Assembly: GCA_903927605.1 (NCBI GenBank)
Contig: CAIYNT010000196.1
Coordinates: forward strand, 1-33,945
Length of the DNA stretch: 33,945 nucleotides
From: an uncultured Holophagaceae bacterium
GTDB lineage: Bacteria; Acidobacteriota; Holophagae; Holophagales; Holophagaceae
Direction: 5' to 3'
Shown here: piece after piece, positions 17,006 through 25,900 of the stretch
How the letters are laid out: each line of letters begins with the position of its first letter
How positions within the stretch are numbered: position 1 is the first letter of the stretch
Position numbers and translations under genes: made by a program
Notes under the pieces: model-generated
What the model was told of the DNA's origin: nothing
The model's database searches: none
The model's input: only the letters and a program-made list of their open reading frames with translations

Positions 17006-18682
17006 ATGCGAGACGATCACGTGCCACCTCCCCCACGCCAAGGGCGATCTTCGCGCCAGAGCGCGGGAGGACAGAGGTCCGCTGGCACCCGTGGGGAACC
17101 AGTCACTTTTCGCAAACTGACGATGCTCCAAGATCTTCGTCGCCGGTTGAACGAGCTGACGCAGGAACGCGACCAGCAGGACCTGGTGCTGCATATCAAC
17201 CAACTGCTCCTGAACAATCTGGACCCGGAGCAGCTCTTCGGGGCCATCTCCACGGCCTTGTGGGAGCGCACCCACCACGATTGCATATCCTTGACCACGC
17301 TTGAGCCGAACAGCGCCATGGAGCGGGTTCGATTCCTGGACCTTCCACTGGCCAGAGGGCAGTTCAAGGTCGGGGATTCGATGGTCCCTGAATCCCTGGA
17401 GCTGGCTTTCGGGGGACAGGACGCCAAACAGATCGACATTCTCGGGCGGGAACGGATCGCCGCCTTCCAGCAGCCCGAACTCGCTCGGCTCCTCAAGCAG
17501 TGGCGTATCCAGTCAATCTGCCTCGTTCCATTGCACTCCAAGGGCAGGGTGCTCGGGGTATTGGGCCTGGGGAGCCAGAAGGAACATCACTTCCAAGGCG
17601 CCAACCGGCGCCTGCTGGAGCTCGTCGCGGGCCAGATCGCCCTCGCCCTGGACAATGCCTTGGCCTTCCAGGACATCCGCCACTCTCGCGACAAGCTGGT
17701 GGAAGAAAAGCTCTACTTGGAAGAGGAAGTGGCCCAGGACTTCTCGACCCAGGAGATGGTCGGGGCCAGCCCCTCCTTTGCCAAGGTCCTGCAACAGATC
17801 GAAACGGTGGCCCCTTCCGACGCCACAGTGCTCCTGCTGGGAGAAACCGGAACAGGCAAGGAACTGCTGGCGCGAGCCATCCATGAACGGAGCCGACGGA
17901 AGGCGCGCACCTTCGTCAAACTCAATTGCTCGGCCATCCCGATGGGCCTGGTGGAGAGCGAATTGTTTGGGCACGAACGAGGAGCCTTCACCGGGGCCAT
18001 CGCCCGCAAGGTGGGCCGTTTCGAACTGGCCCACCTGGGTTCCCTGTTCCTGGATGAAATCGGAGACCTGCCCCTGGAACTCCAACCAAAACTTCTGCGC
18101 GCCATTCAGGAGCGCGAGTTTGAACGCCTGGGCAGCACACAGACCATTCGAGTCGATGTGCGGCTGATCGCCGCCACCCACCGGGATCTGGCCCAGATGG
18201 TCGAGAGCGGAAGCTTCCGCCAGGATTTGTTCTACCGCCTGAACGTGTTTCCCGTTCGGGTTCCGCCGCTGCGGGAGCGCAAGGAGGACATCCCCAACCT
18301 GGTCCGTTATTTCACTCAGAAGTTCGCCAGGGCCATGGACAGGCGCATCGAGCGCATTCCCGGCGAGACCATGGAATTCCTGGTCCGATGGCCCTGGCCC
18401 GGCAACATCCGGGAGTTGCAGAACCTGGTGGAGCGGTCGGTCATCCTCAGTCCAGGCCCTGTTTTGCATGTGCCCATGAGTGAGATGGTCCTTCCCGTGG
18501 ACCATCCACCGGTTGCCGCCACCCAGACCTATGAAGACCTGGAACGCCAAGGCATCCTGGACGCCTTGAAGGCAAGTGGTGGCGCGGTGGGGGGACCCGA
18601 CGGCGCCGCAGCGCGCTTGGGCCTGAAACGCACGACCCTTCACTCCAAAATGAAGCGGCTCGGCCTGGACCGGGCCAAGTGA
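17006..18682 (+). CDS. sigma-54-dependent activator, GAF-AAA+-Fis
   Basis: A bacterial enhancer-binding protein of 558 residues with FhlA-like layout. An N-terminal GAF-type sensor domain (about residues 58-220) is followed by a helical linker (KLVEEKLYLEEEVAQDF) and a full AAA+ domain. That domain shows Walker A GETGTGKE (279-286), the sigma-54 contact loop GAFTGA (326-331) and Walker B LFLDEIGD (347-354). A Fis-type helix-turn-helix (AAARLGLKRTTLHSKMKRLGL) ends the protein. All catalytic motifs are intact, and the GAF domain suggests a small-molecule signal. The ATG follows GGAGG four bases upstream. It lies in the middle of four sigma-54 promoters sharing one upstream element, of which two flank this gene, and is the obvious candidate to bind them. 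Confidence 0.93.
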   Translation: MRDDHVPPPPRQGRSSRQSAGGQRSAGTRGEPVTFRKLTMLQDLRRRLNELTQERDQQDLVLHINQLLLNNLDPEQLFGAISTALWERTHHDCISLTTLEPNSAMERVRFLDLPLARGQFKVGDSMVPESLELAFGGQDAKQIDILGRERIAAFQQPELARLLKQWRIQSICLVPLHSKGRVLGVLGLGSQKEHHFQGANRRLLELVAGQIALALDNALAFQDIRHSRDKLVEEKLYLEEEVAQDFSTQEMVGASPSFAKVLQQIETVAPSDATVLLLGETGTGKELLARAIHERSRRKARTFVKLNCSAIPMGLVESELFGHERGAFTGAIARKVGRFELAHLGSLFLDEIGDLPLELQPKLLRAIQEREFERLGSTQTIRVDVRLIAATHRDLAQMVESGSFRQDLFYRLNVFPVRVPPLRERKEDIPNLVRYFTQKFARAMDRRIERIPGETMEFLVRWPWPGNIRELQNLVERSVILSPGPVLHVPMSEMVLPVDHPPVAATQTYEDLERQGILDALKASGGAVGGPDGAAARLGLKRTTLHSKMKRLGLDRAK

Positions 18683-18712
18683 CGAAATGAAGTCGACAGA
18701 CTCCATTTCGTC
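18681..18712. promoter_or_regulatory. upstream activator element, copy B (32-bp palindrome)
   Basis: GACGAAATGAAGTC, four spacer bases, then GACTCCATTTCGTC: an inverted repeat with one mismatch per arm. It overlaps the stop codon of the activator gene and lies 86 bases before the -24 box of the next promoter. Confidence 0.75.
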
Positions 18713-18798
18713 TCGCCGAGGCAGTGCTGTCGTTGGATCCAACCGACAACCGCGAATTAAAATTAATTAAAACAACATTAAAAACGATGTCGGCAGTT

Positions 18799-18814
18799 TG
18801 GCATTGGGTGTGCC
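18799..18814 (+). promoter_or_regulatory. sigma-54 (-24/-12) promoter
   Basis: TGGCATTGGGTGTGCC, with GG and GC ten bases apart. It drives the lipoprotein and Omp85 genes. The expected transcript start is about 20 bases before the GTG at 18842. Confidence 0.75.
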
Positions 18815-18841
18815 CAAGGAATCCATGATTGGAGATCCTGG

Positions 18842-19417
18842 GTGCTGCGAATCCACGTTGAGAACGAACAAGATGCCGTGCGGCGAGCCAGTGCTCCACG
18901 AAGCACAGCCGGGCGAATTCTGATTCGATTCGTGGCATTTCTATTGGCGCTGCTTCTCCTCCAGGTTTTGCTGGCATGCAAGGGACCTGATTTCACCGGG
19001 ACCACCATAGAGAAGGATCGCCTCACCTCATTGAAGACCTTTAGCATCGACAGTCAGCCAGATCCCACGCTCTACATCTGGTACATGCGTCCCATCCCTT
19101 TCGATGAACTGAAGACACTGGTATCTGACCGACTCGTGGAGAGGGGTTACCGGCTGGCTTCGTCCCAGGACGCGGATTTCCGAATCACCCTGACCACCTT
19201 CACCGAGGAATCGACCCCACGTAGCCGAATTGCGATTCTTGAGATGTTCGAGCGTTCCTCCTCGCGGAAGCTATGGTCGGGGCGTGCCGAAATTCCATAC
19301 CAGATAGATCCGATACAGGGGGTGACGAATCAACCCACATTGGCGGGATTGCTGGATCTCATTCCACCACCCACCGAGTCCAACCGCGCTTCATCCGCCC
19401 CAATGTTGAAGCATTGA
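18842..19417 (+). CDS. lipoprotein, DUF4136-like, with duplicated N-terminus
   Basis: A frame of 191 residues. After about 27 residues comes a lipoprotein signal (FVAFLLALLLLQVLLAC) with Cys in a proper lipobox, so the mature part is lipid-anchored. The mature part (SLKTFSID, LVSDRLVERGYRLASSQDADFRI) resembles DUF4136 lipoproteins, moderately sure. The first 14 codons (VLRIHVENEQDAVR) are homologous to the start of the STAS gene at 21567, together with the promoter and leader. This gene therefore looks like a chimera in which a STAS 5' end was joined to a lipoprotein. The GTG at 18842 has GGAG upstream; the long basic extension before the signal is unusual, and GTG 18878 or 18932 could be the functional start. 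Confidence 0.7.
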   Translation: MLRIHVENEQDAVRRASAPRSTAGRILIRFVAFLLALLLLQVLLACKGPDFTGTTIEKDRLTSLKTFSIDSQPDPTLYIWYMRPIPFDELKTLVSDRLVERGYRLASSQDADFRITLTTFTEESTPRSRIAILEMFERSSSRKLWSGRAEIPYQIDPIQGVTNQPTLAGLLDLIPPPTESNRASSAPMLKH

Positions 19418-19550
19418 TACGGAGCCATTCCCTGCCAAGTAGAAAGTTCTGCATAGCCCACCAACCCACTCCCGAACTCTTCAGTTGGTTCCAAGGTTGG
19501 GGAAGGACCACCGGCTCACGGTTCCTTCCCGCCTGGACACGGATACCCTC

Positions 19551-20846
19551 ATGCGCATTCGGCCACTCTACCCCCTGCTACTGGGCGCGCTCTGCACTTG
19601 GGCCCTCGCGGGGACCGTCGAAGAACCACAGATGGCCCCAGTGAGGGCCGACACCGATCAGGCGGTGAGCGTGCCCTTCGCCTTTTATAGCGAATTCTTT
19701 GGCGCGGCCGCAGGGTACACCACCTTCCGACTCGGCTATCCCCAGCCGCAGGCGCGGGTGCTGGGCACGGTCATGGCCGGCAGCAAGGGGTCGGTGATGG
19801 GTTTCTTCATGGGCCGTGACATCCGGATGCCCGGCACGGAGCGTCTGTTCTTGGATCCCTGGGTCTCGCTGGGCTATTTCGCCGATATCCACGCCTACGT
19901 GAACGGGAATCCGGCTTACCCCAAGGAACGCGCCGGCAGCAACGATTCCCATCTGGACAACTACCTCACCGGCAACGGACAGGACTCCTTCACGCGCCTG
20001 CGGTTCAAGTACCTGCTTCCCACCGGACACGGCCGGGACCAGGCCGTCAGTCAGTACCAATTCGAGGACGGCCTGCTGGTCTCCGGAGCCACCGGCGGAG
20101 ATTCTTGGAATCCCCTGGAGAGCGGGAAGACCTTCCTGGAACTGCAGCCGTTCTACCGTTCCCTGCGAGTGACCAACTCTGAGGCCAACATACACTCCAC
20201 GCGCCAGACCAGCGGCTTGGATGGATCGATCTTCTGGGACAACCGTGACTACCCGGACAACCCGACCCGGGGCGGGTCAATGCGTGCCCGGGTCTCGCGC
20301 GACTGGGGCATGGCCGGCAGTTCCGGCTCCTGGACCGTGGTAGAAGGGGAGGCCGACTGGTACCACCCCCTCGGAAAGCCCGCGGGGATCCGCCAGCAGG
20401 TGCTAGCCCTAGACTTCTGGACGGCCTACTCGCCCACCTGGGAAACCAACCCGAACGGCACTGTGCGCCATGGCCCCCCGGGATATACCGGGGCCACCCT
20501 GGGCGGTTTGTGGCGCTTGCGCGGCTATCCCGCCGAGCGCTTCAGCGACAAGGCCGCCGCCTTCACGGCGGCAGAGTACCGCGTCATTCCAGAATGGAAT
20601 CCCTTCGATCGCCTGCCCGGGATCCAGCGCCGGCTCGGCGTCCAATGGATCCAGTTGGTGGCCTTCGTCGAGGCGGGCCGGGTCGCCCCTGTCTGGCAGT
20701 TCGAGCAGTGGTCCAGCGCCCTCAAATGGGATGCCGGGCTGGGTGTGCGGTTCCTGGCCAAGGGCCTGATGGTGCGGATCGACTTCTGCCGTTCCCGGGA
20801 GCAGACCGGAGTGCAGATGATGGTGGGGCATCCATTCCAGTTCTGA
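19551..20846 (+). CDS. Omp85-type outer membrane barrel (surface antigen D15 family)
   Basis: A protein of 431 residues with a signal peptide (LYPLLLGALCTWALAG) and a C-terminal Phe (HPFQF), as in outer membrane barrels. Hallmarks of the bacterial surface antigen domain are visible: IFWDNRDYPDNPTRGGSM and the L6-type motif GGLWRLRGYP. No POTRA repeat is recognisable, so it is a short form compared with BamA or TamA. It follows the lipoprotein gene by about 130 bases and is probably under the same sigma-54 promoter. A partner or substrate is not evident; the nearby patatin protein carries its own barrel. The ATG at 19551 sits at the signal peptide; its ribosome site is weak. Confidence 0.82.
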   Translation: MRIRPLYPLLLGALCTWALAGTVEEPQMAPVRADTDQAVSVPFAFYSEFFGAAAGYTTFRLGYPQPQARVLGTVMAGSKGSVMGFFMGRDIRMPGTERLFLDPWVSLGYFADIHAYVNGNPAYPKERAGSNDSHLDNYLTGNGQDSFTRLRFKYLLPTGHGRDQAVSQYQFEDGLLVSGATGGDSWNPLESGKTFLELQPFYRSLRVTNSEANIHSTRQTSGLDGSIFWDNRDYPDNPTRGGSMRARVSRDWGMAGSSGSWTVVEGEADWYHPLGKPAGIRQQVLALDFWTAYSPTWETNPNGTVRHGPPGYTGATLGGLWRLRGYPAERFSDKAAAFTAAEYRVIPEWNPFDRLPGIQRRLGVQWIQLVAFVEAGRVAPVWQFEQWSSALKWDAGLGVRFLAKGLMVRIDFCRSREQTGVQMMVGHPFQF

Positions 20847-21260
20847 CGGGAAGGCCGCCGTGCGAGACGGCATGCTATCCAGCTCTAGGAACGGCGCCAA
20901 AAAAATAGGTTCTTTCGGCAAAGCGTGAGGTGAAGTTGTAGACAGGAGCCGGTGTTCAGGCATGGAAAGGTAGATGGATCCGCCTTGAAAGCCTTCGGCT
21001 TCCCACAGCGAACGGGCCGATGTCCCGCCCTTTGGGGCCACGACCCTCCCACAGGTAAGATCCCCCGTTGTCTTCCCAACCAACAGGATCGCCTCATTTG
21101 GCAGCGCGTCTTTCTGGTGATGCTGACCTGCGTCTGGGCCCCCGGGCCATCCACTCCTCCTTACGGAATACCGGAAGACCCGACCGTGGGGCCCCAGCAC
21201 GCGGGACTCCAGGGATGGGGCAGGCATCACTCCGGGTCTGGCATCTGGAAGTTGCTAGGG
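20847..21260. other. gene-free stretch without recognisable content
   Basis: About 410 bases between the Omp85 gene and the activator remnant. A small GCCGT-GCGAG-ACGGC hairpin near 20856 might act as a weak terminator. A minus-strand open frame across it runs into the Omp85 gene and is not convincing. Confidence 0.4.
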
Positions 21261-21406
21261 AATGCGAAAAGCCAATGCATCCTGGTGGCCCTGAATGCTA
21301 GTGGTGGCGGGGTGGCTGGAGCCGAAGGCAGCGCTGCTCACCGGGCCGGTATCGCACGACCCTTCACGCCAAGACGACGCGACTCGGCCTCGACAGGACT
21401 AAGTGA
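21261..21406 (+). pseudogene. remnant of the 3' end of a second sigma-54 activator gene
   Basis: The DNA aligns with the last 45 or so codons of the activator gene at 17006-18682. The match begins before CATCCTGG (activator codons GILD) and continues through AGTGGTGGC. It ends with RTTLHAKTTRLGLDRTK and a TGA, the equivalent of the recognition helix of the intact protein (RTTLHSKMKRLGLDRAK). The reading frame is broken upstream by small indels, and no AAA+ region precedes it. It ends at the same distance from the palindrome as the intact gene, so the duplication included gene end plus cassette. Confidence 0.75.
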
Positions 21407-21436
21407 CGATATGAAGTCGCGAGACGCCATGTCGTC
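21405..21436. promoter_or_regulatory. upstream activator element, copy C
   Basis: GACGATATGAAGTC, four bases, then GACGCCATGTCGTC: the same 32-base frame as copy B with symmetric drift of both outer arms (AAAT to ATAT, and ATTTC to ATGTC). It lies 86 bases before the -24 box, exactly as in copy B. Confidence 0.7.
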
Positions 21437-21522
21437 TCGATGTGACCCCCGTGTCGTCGAATCGAAAAAACAGTAATCACATTATTTATTGATATAACAA
21501 AACTTACAAAATTTAAAGAAAC

Positions 21523-21538
21523 TGGCACCGGGTGTGCC
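21523..21538 (+). promoter_or_regulatory. sigma-54 (-24/-12) promoter of the efflux operon
   Basis: TGGCACCGGGTGTGCC, with a perfect TGGCAC -24 box and GC ten bases after GG. The expected start of transcription is about 20 bases before the GTG of the STAS gene. Confidence 0.8.
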
Positions 21539-21566
21539 CTTGAGACTCCATGAAGGGAGGTCCGGG

Positions 21567-21851
21567 GTGCTGAGAATTCACGTCGAAAACGAATCAGAGG
21601 CCGTGCGGTTGCGCCTGGAAGGGAAGCTCATTCATCCCTGGGTGGACGAACTCTTCAGGATCTGGATGGAGGTCTCGCCCCGCATTCCCGGTCACTGGGG
21701 AGTGCTCGTGGACTTGTCCGAGGTCTCCTTCGTGGACGCCCGCGGCAAAGCCATGCTCGCAGCCATGCGTAGGGCCGGGTGTTCGCTGCAAGGCCCAACC
21801 CCATTCATTGAAGCCGTCATCGAGGAAGTTGAATCCCTTTCCAAGGACTAA
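21567..21851 (+). CDS. small STAS-domain protein
   Basis: A cytoplasmic protein of 94 residues, essentially a single STAS domain: VRLRLEGKLIHPWVDEL, then the core GVLVDLSEVSFVDARGKAML. In anti-anti-sigma factors this core holds a phosphorylated Ser after Asp; here the position is Ala (DARGK), so phosphorylation control is unlikely. A scaffold or binding role like that of MlaB-type STAS proteins is possible. The GTG at 21567 has GGGAGG six bases upstream. It is the first gene of the adaptor-RND-TetR operon, 24 bases before the adaptor. Confidence 0.78.
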   Translation: MLRIHVENESEAVRLRLEGKLIHPWVDELFRIWMEVSPRIPGHWGVLVDLSEVSFVDARGKAMLAAMRRAGCSLQGPTPFIEAVIEEVESLSKD

Positions 21852-21875
21852 TCCTTGCCATTCCAGGAGAACACC

Positions 21876-22955
21876 ATGCAACACAAACTACTCTTCCTTT
21901 CTCCCCTCTGTCTGATCCTTGCCTGCGGGAATCACCGGGAAGCTGCCGAACCCGCCAAGGCCAACATCGCCGTGGCCCAGCCCACCCGTGTCCAGGAACT
22001 CGAACGGATTGGCGTCAGCGGCACCTTGATGCCCCAGGGGGCATCCTCCATGGTGGCCTTCCAGGTGCCGGGTCGGGCGATCCAGGTCCTTTTGAGGGAA
22101 GGCGAGCCGGCGCGGAAGGGACAGACCCTCGCTACCCTGGACGCTGAGAACCTCACTCATGCCCTGGAAGCCGCCCGTGCCCAGGTGGCGGCCGCGAAGG
22201 CGGGTGCGGATCAGGCTGAACAGGAATTCCGCCGCATGAAGCAGCTGTTCGACAGCCAGAGCTTGGCGCCCAACGATTTCGCGAAATTCACCGCCGCCCG
22301 GGATGCCTCCCGCCAGCAGCTTCAGCAGGCGATCGCCGGGGAAGGCGTGGCTCGCAAGAACCTGGCCGAAGCCAGGCTCGTGGCGCCCATCAACGGCTTC
22401 ATCGCGCGGCGGATGGTGGAGCCTGGCGTCATGGTGGGCGTGGGCCAGCCCGTCTTCGAAATCGCGCAGCTGGATCCCATTGAGGTGAATGTCGGAATCC
22501 CTGAGACCGACGTGAGGCTCGTGAGGGTGGGGCAGTCCGCCTCAATCACGATCCCCGCGTTGCCTGGCCGCTCCTTTCAGGGCACCGTGCGGGTGGTGAG
22601 CGTCTCCGCCGACTCGGCGACGCGCACCTACATGGCTCGCGTCAGCGTCCCCAATCCGCAACGGGAACTCAAGATCGGCATGGTCGCCGAAGTCTCCATT
22701 ACCGGGTCGCAGCACCTGGATATGCTCACCGTCCCTTCCGAAGCCATCGTCCGGGATCCCCAAGGCGCCACCCAGGTCTTCCAGTACTTCCCCGATCAGC
22801 AGCGGGTCTACACCAAGCGTGTGGAAGTGGGGGCCGTGTACGGGCGGAGCATCCAGGTGCGCTCCGGCCTCGCCGGGAACGAATCCATTGTGGTGGCCGG
22901 CCAGAACTCCCTTCGTAACGGCATGGGCGCCGAACCCGTGAAGGAGGGGAAGTAA
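21876..22955 (+). CDS. RND efflux periplasmic adaptor (HlyD family lipoprotein)
   Basis: A membrane fusion protein of 359 residues linking the inner membrane pump to the outer membrane channel. The N-terminus is a lipoprotein signal (LLFLSPLCLILAC). The usual blocks follow: lipoyl half IQVLLREGEPARKGQTLATLD, an alpha-hairpin rich in Ala, Gln and Glu (about residues 90-160), second lipoyl half ARLVAPINGFIARRMVEPG, a beta-barrel (VNVGIPETDVRLVRVGQ) and the membrane-proximal domain ending SIVVAGQNSLRNGM. The ATG at 21876 has AGGAG six bases upstream. Two bases separate its stop from the pump gene. Confidence 0.93.
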   Translation: MQHKLLFLSPLCLILACGNHREAAEPAKANIAVAQPTRVQELERIGVSGTLMPQGASSMVAFQVPGRAIQVLLREGEPARKGQTLATLDAENLTHALEAARAQVAAAKAGADQAEQEFRRMKQLFDSQSLAPNDFAKFTAARDASRQQLQQAIAGEGVARKNLAEARLVAPINGFIARRMVEPGVMVGVGQPVFEIAQLDPIEVNVGIPETDVRLVRVGQSASITIPALPGRSFQGTVRVVSVSADSATRTYMARVSVPNPQRELKIGMVAEVSITGSQHLDMLTVPSEAIVRDPQGATQVFQYFPDQQRVYTKRVEVGAVYGRSIQVRSGLAGNESIVVAGQNSLRNGMGAEPVKEGK

Positions 22956-22957
22956 CC

Positions 22958-25900
22958 ATGAATAAAGCCATCAAAGCCTTCCTGCGCTACCCGACCATCA
23001 CGGCCATTCTTTTCATCATGACCGTGGCGATGGGGCTCCACGCCCTGATGGGCATGCCTCGCACTGAGGACCCAACCATCACCATCCGGACCGGCATCGT
23101 CGCGGCCATGTATCCCGGTGCCACCTCAGAACAGGTAGAAAAGCAAGTCACCAAGACCCTGGAATCCCACATCTTCAAGTTCCAGGAAGTGCGCAAGGAG
23201 AAGACCTATTCGACCAATCGCCCCGGCATCGCGATCATCAACGTGGAGCTGGAGAAGAACGTCAAGAACCCGGATGTATTCTGGGCGAAGCTACGCCACG
23301 AGATGAACCTGGTGAAGACCACGGAGTTGCCCAGCGAGGTGATGGGGCCGGTGGTGGACTCGGATTTCGGGGACACCGTGGCCATGCTGATCGCGGTGAG
23401 CGGCGAGCGCTACGGCTACCGGGAGCTACGCGACTACGTAGACCAGATCCAGGATGCATTGCGCACCGTGCCCGAGGTCGGGAAGATCGCGGTCTATGGC
23501 AGGCAGAACGAGCAGGTCTGGGTGACCAGCAACCTGGAGCGCATGAGCCAGTACTTCACCGACCCCCGGCAGGTCGCGGGGGCGCTCAACCAGAGGAATG
23601 AGGTCCAGGCCACCGGGAGCGCCCGCACGGACAATGGACAGATCCCTCTCCACACGACGGGAGCCTTCAACACGGAAGAGCAGATCAAGAAGGTGATGGT
23701 CGGCATGTCCCCGACTGGGCAGCCGATCTACATCGGTGATTTCGCCAACGTGGAGCGGCGTTACCAGGATCCGGACTTCATGGTTCGCTACGACGGCAAG
23801 CCCGCCCTCATGATCTCCGTGGAGATGCAGAAGGGGCACAACATCGTCGAGATGGGCGACAAGGTCACCGAGGTGATCAATCATCGCGTCAAGCCCCTGC
23901 TCCCGCCTGACCTCCACCTGGATTACATCGCGAACCAGCCGAAGGTCGTAGAGGAACGGATCGCCGGTCTGGGCCACGAATTCCTCATCGCCATCGGATG
24001 CGTCATCCTGGTGACCATCCTGCTCCTGCCCATGCGCGTCGCCGTCATCGCGGCCCTGGCCATTCCCACCACGATGCTGACCACCGTCGGCGTCATGAAC
24101 GCCATCGGGATCCAGCTCCACCAGGTTTCGATCGCGGCCCTGATCCTGGTTCTGGGCATCGTTGTGGATGACGCCATCGTTATCGCCGACAACTACGTGG
24201 AGCTGCTGGACCAGAAAGTGCCGCGACCCGAGGCCGCTTGGCGATCCGCTTCGGGTGTGCTCGTACCGGTGCTGGTGGCTACTCTCACCATCATCGCCTC
24301 CTTCCTGCCCCTGACCATCATCTCCGGCAGCTCAGGCGAGTTCATCCTGGCCCTCCCCATTACCGTGGCGGTGGCCCTCTCCGTCTCGTTCCTGGTCGCC
24401 GTTTTCCTGACGCCGCTGCTTTGTCGCACGTTCATCCTAAAAGGACTTCACGACCATTCGGCGGAACCCGTCGAAGGCGCCAAGAAGTTCAACGCCCTGG
24501 ACCTCCTCCAGGCGGGCTACAAGAAGGCCATCACCTACTTCATGGCCCGTCCCATGGTGGCGGTCGGGCTGGGCGTGGCGGGGATCGTCCTGGGCGCCTT
24601 TCTGTTCCGGTTCGTCCCCCAGCAGTTCTTCCCCAACGCGGAGCGCAACCAGTTCGTCATCGATCTCTGGATGCCCCAGGGGACCCGCATCGAGGCCACG
24701 GATGTCGTCATGAAGCGCATCGAGGCTGAGCTGCTCCACGACAAGGAAGTGGCCCATATCGCCGGCTTCGTGGGACAGAGCTCTCCCCGGTTCTACTACA
24801 ACGTGAACCCGCAACAGCCGGATCCTGCCTACGGCCAGTTCATCGTGAACACTCAAACGGTGAAGGGCTCCACGGCACTCGTGGCGGACCTCAGGACGCG
24901 CCTGGCTCGTCTGGCGCCCGAGGGCATGGTGCTGGTGCAGGAGCTCCAGCAGGGAGCCGTGATGGAAGCACCCATCGAGTTCCGGATCTCCGGCGATGAC
25001 GAGACGAAGCTGAAGGCCATCGGCGAGCAGATCGGGGACATCCTCCGCACGGACCCCAAGGCCCAGTTCATCCACACCGACTACCGCAACGATTCCCCCT
25101 TGGTGAACGTCAACCTCAACACGGAACTGGCCAACCGCCTGGGCATCACCCATATGGGCGTGTCTAACCTGCTCTATGGCGCCTTCGATGGCGCACCTGT
25201 CAGCACGTTCTGGGAGGGCGACCGGGCCGTGAACATCGTCCTCAGGGTCGACCCCGCCCACCGCGCTTCCTTCGATGATGTGCGAGACACCTACGTGGGG
25301 TCTTCCATCACGAACGGAAGGCTGCCCCTGCGGGCCGTCGCGGAACTCGCTCCCGCGTGGCAGACCAGTCGCCTCGTTCGCAGAAACGGAGTGCGCACGC
25401 TGACCGTACGGTGCCTTGCGGCTCCGGGGACCTATGCCGCCGATATTCTAAAGGGCACGCTACCAAAGGTGAAAGCGCTTGAGCTGCCCCCGGGCTACCA
25501 TCTCGAACTAGGCGGGGAATTCGCCAATCAGGAAGAGACGCAGCCCGAAATGGTAGCGGCGCTTTCCATCAGCCTACTGGCCATCTTCCTCATTCTCATG
25601 CTCCAGTTCCGGAACCTGGTCGAACCCTTGGTCGTCATGGCTTCCATTCCCCTGTCGCTGTTCGGCGTGGTCGTGGGCCTTCTCATCACCCGCAATTCCT
25701 TCGGCTTCACGGCCTTCATGGGCATGATCAGCCTCTGCGGCATCGTGGTTCGGAATGCCATCATTCTCATCGACTACATCAAGGAGAAGCTGCACGAGGG
25801 GGTGCCTCTCGTCGAGGCCGCCACCCTTGCGGGCGAGCGCAGACTGCGCCCCATCTTCCTCACCACCATGGCTGCGGCCGTGGGCGTCACCCCTATGATC

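Larger units (their letters stand above)
18681..18882 (+). repeat. sigma-54 promoter cassette, copy B
   Basis: From the palindrome to codon 14 of the next gene this segment matches 21405-21607. The element, -24/-12 box, ribosome site and first codons are conserved; only the AT-rich spacer has drifted, with its length kept exactly. Confidence 0.8.
21405..21607 (+). repeat. sigma-54 promoter cassette, copy C
   Basis: Counterpart of 18681-18882, with conserved element, promoter, leader and first 14 codons of the following gene. Confidence 0.8.

Noticed and set aside
20409..21230. A minus-strand frame of 273 codons across the Omp85 3' end and the gene-free stretch
   Set aside because: It overlaps the well-supported Omp85 gene, has no ribosome site and no recognisable motif.
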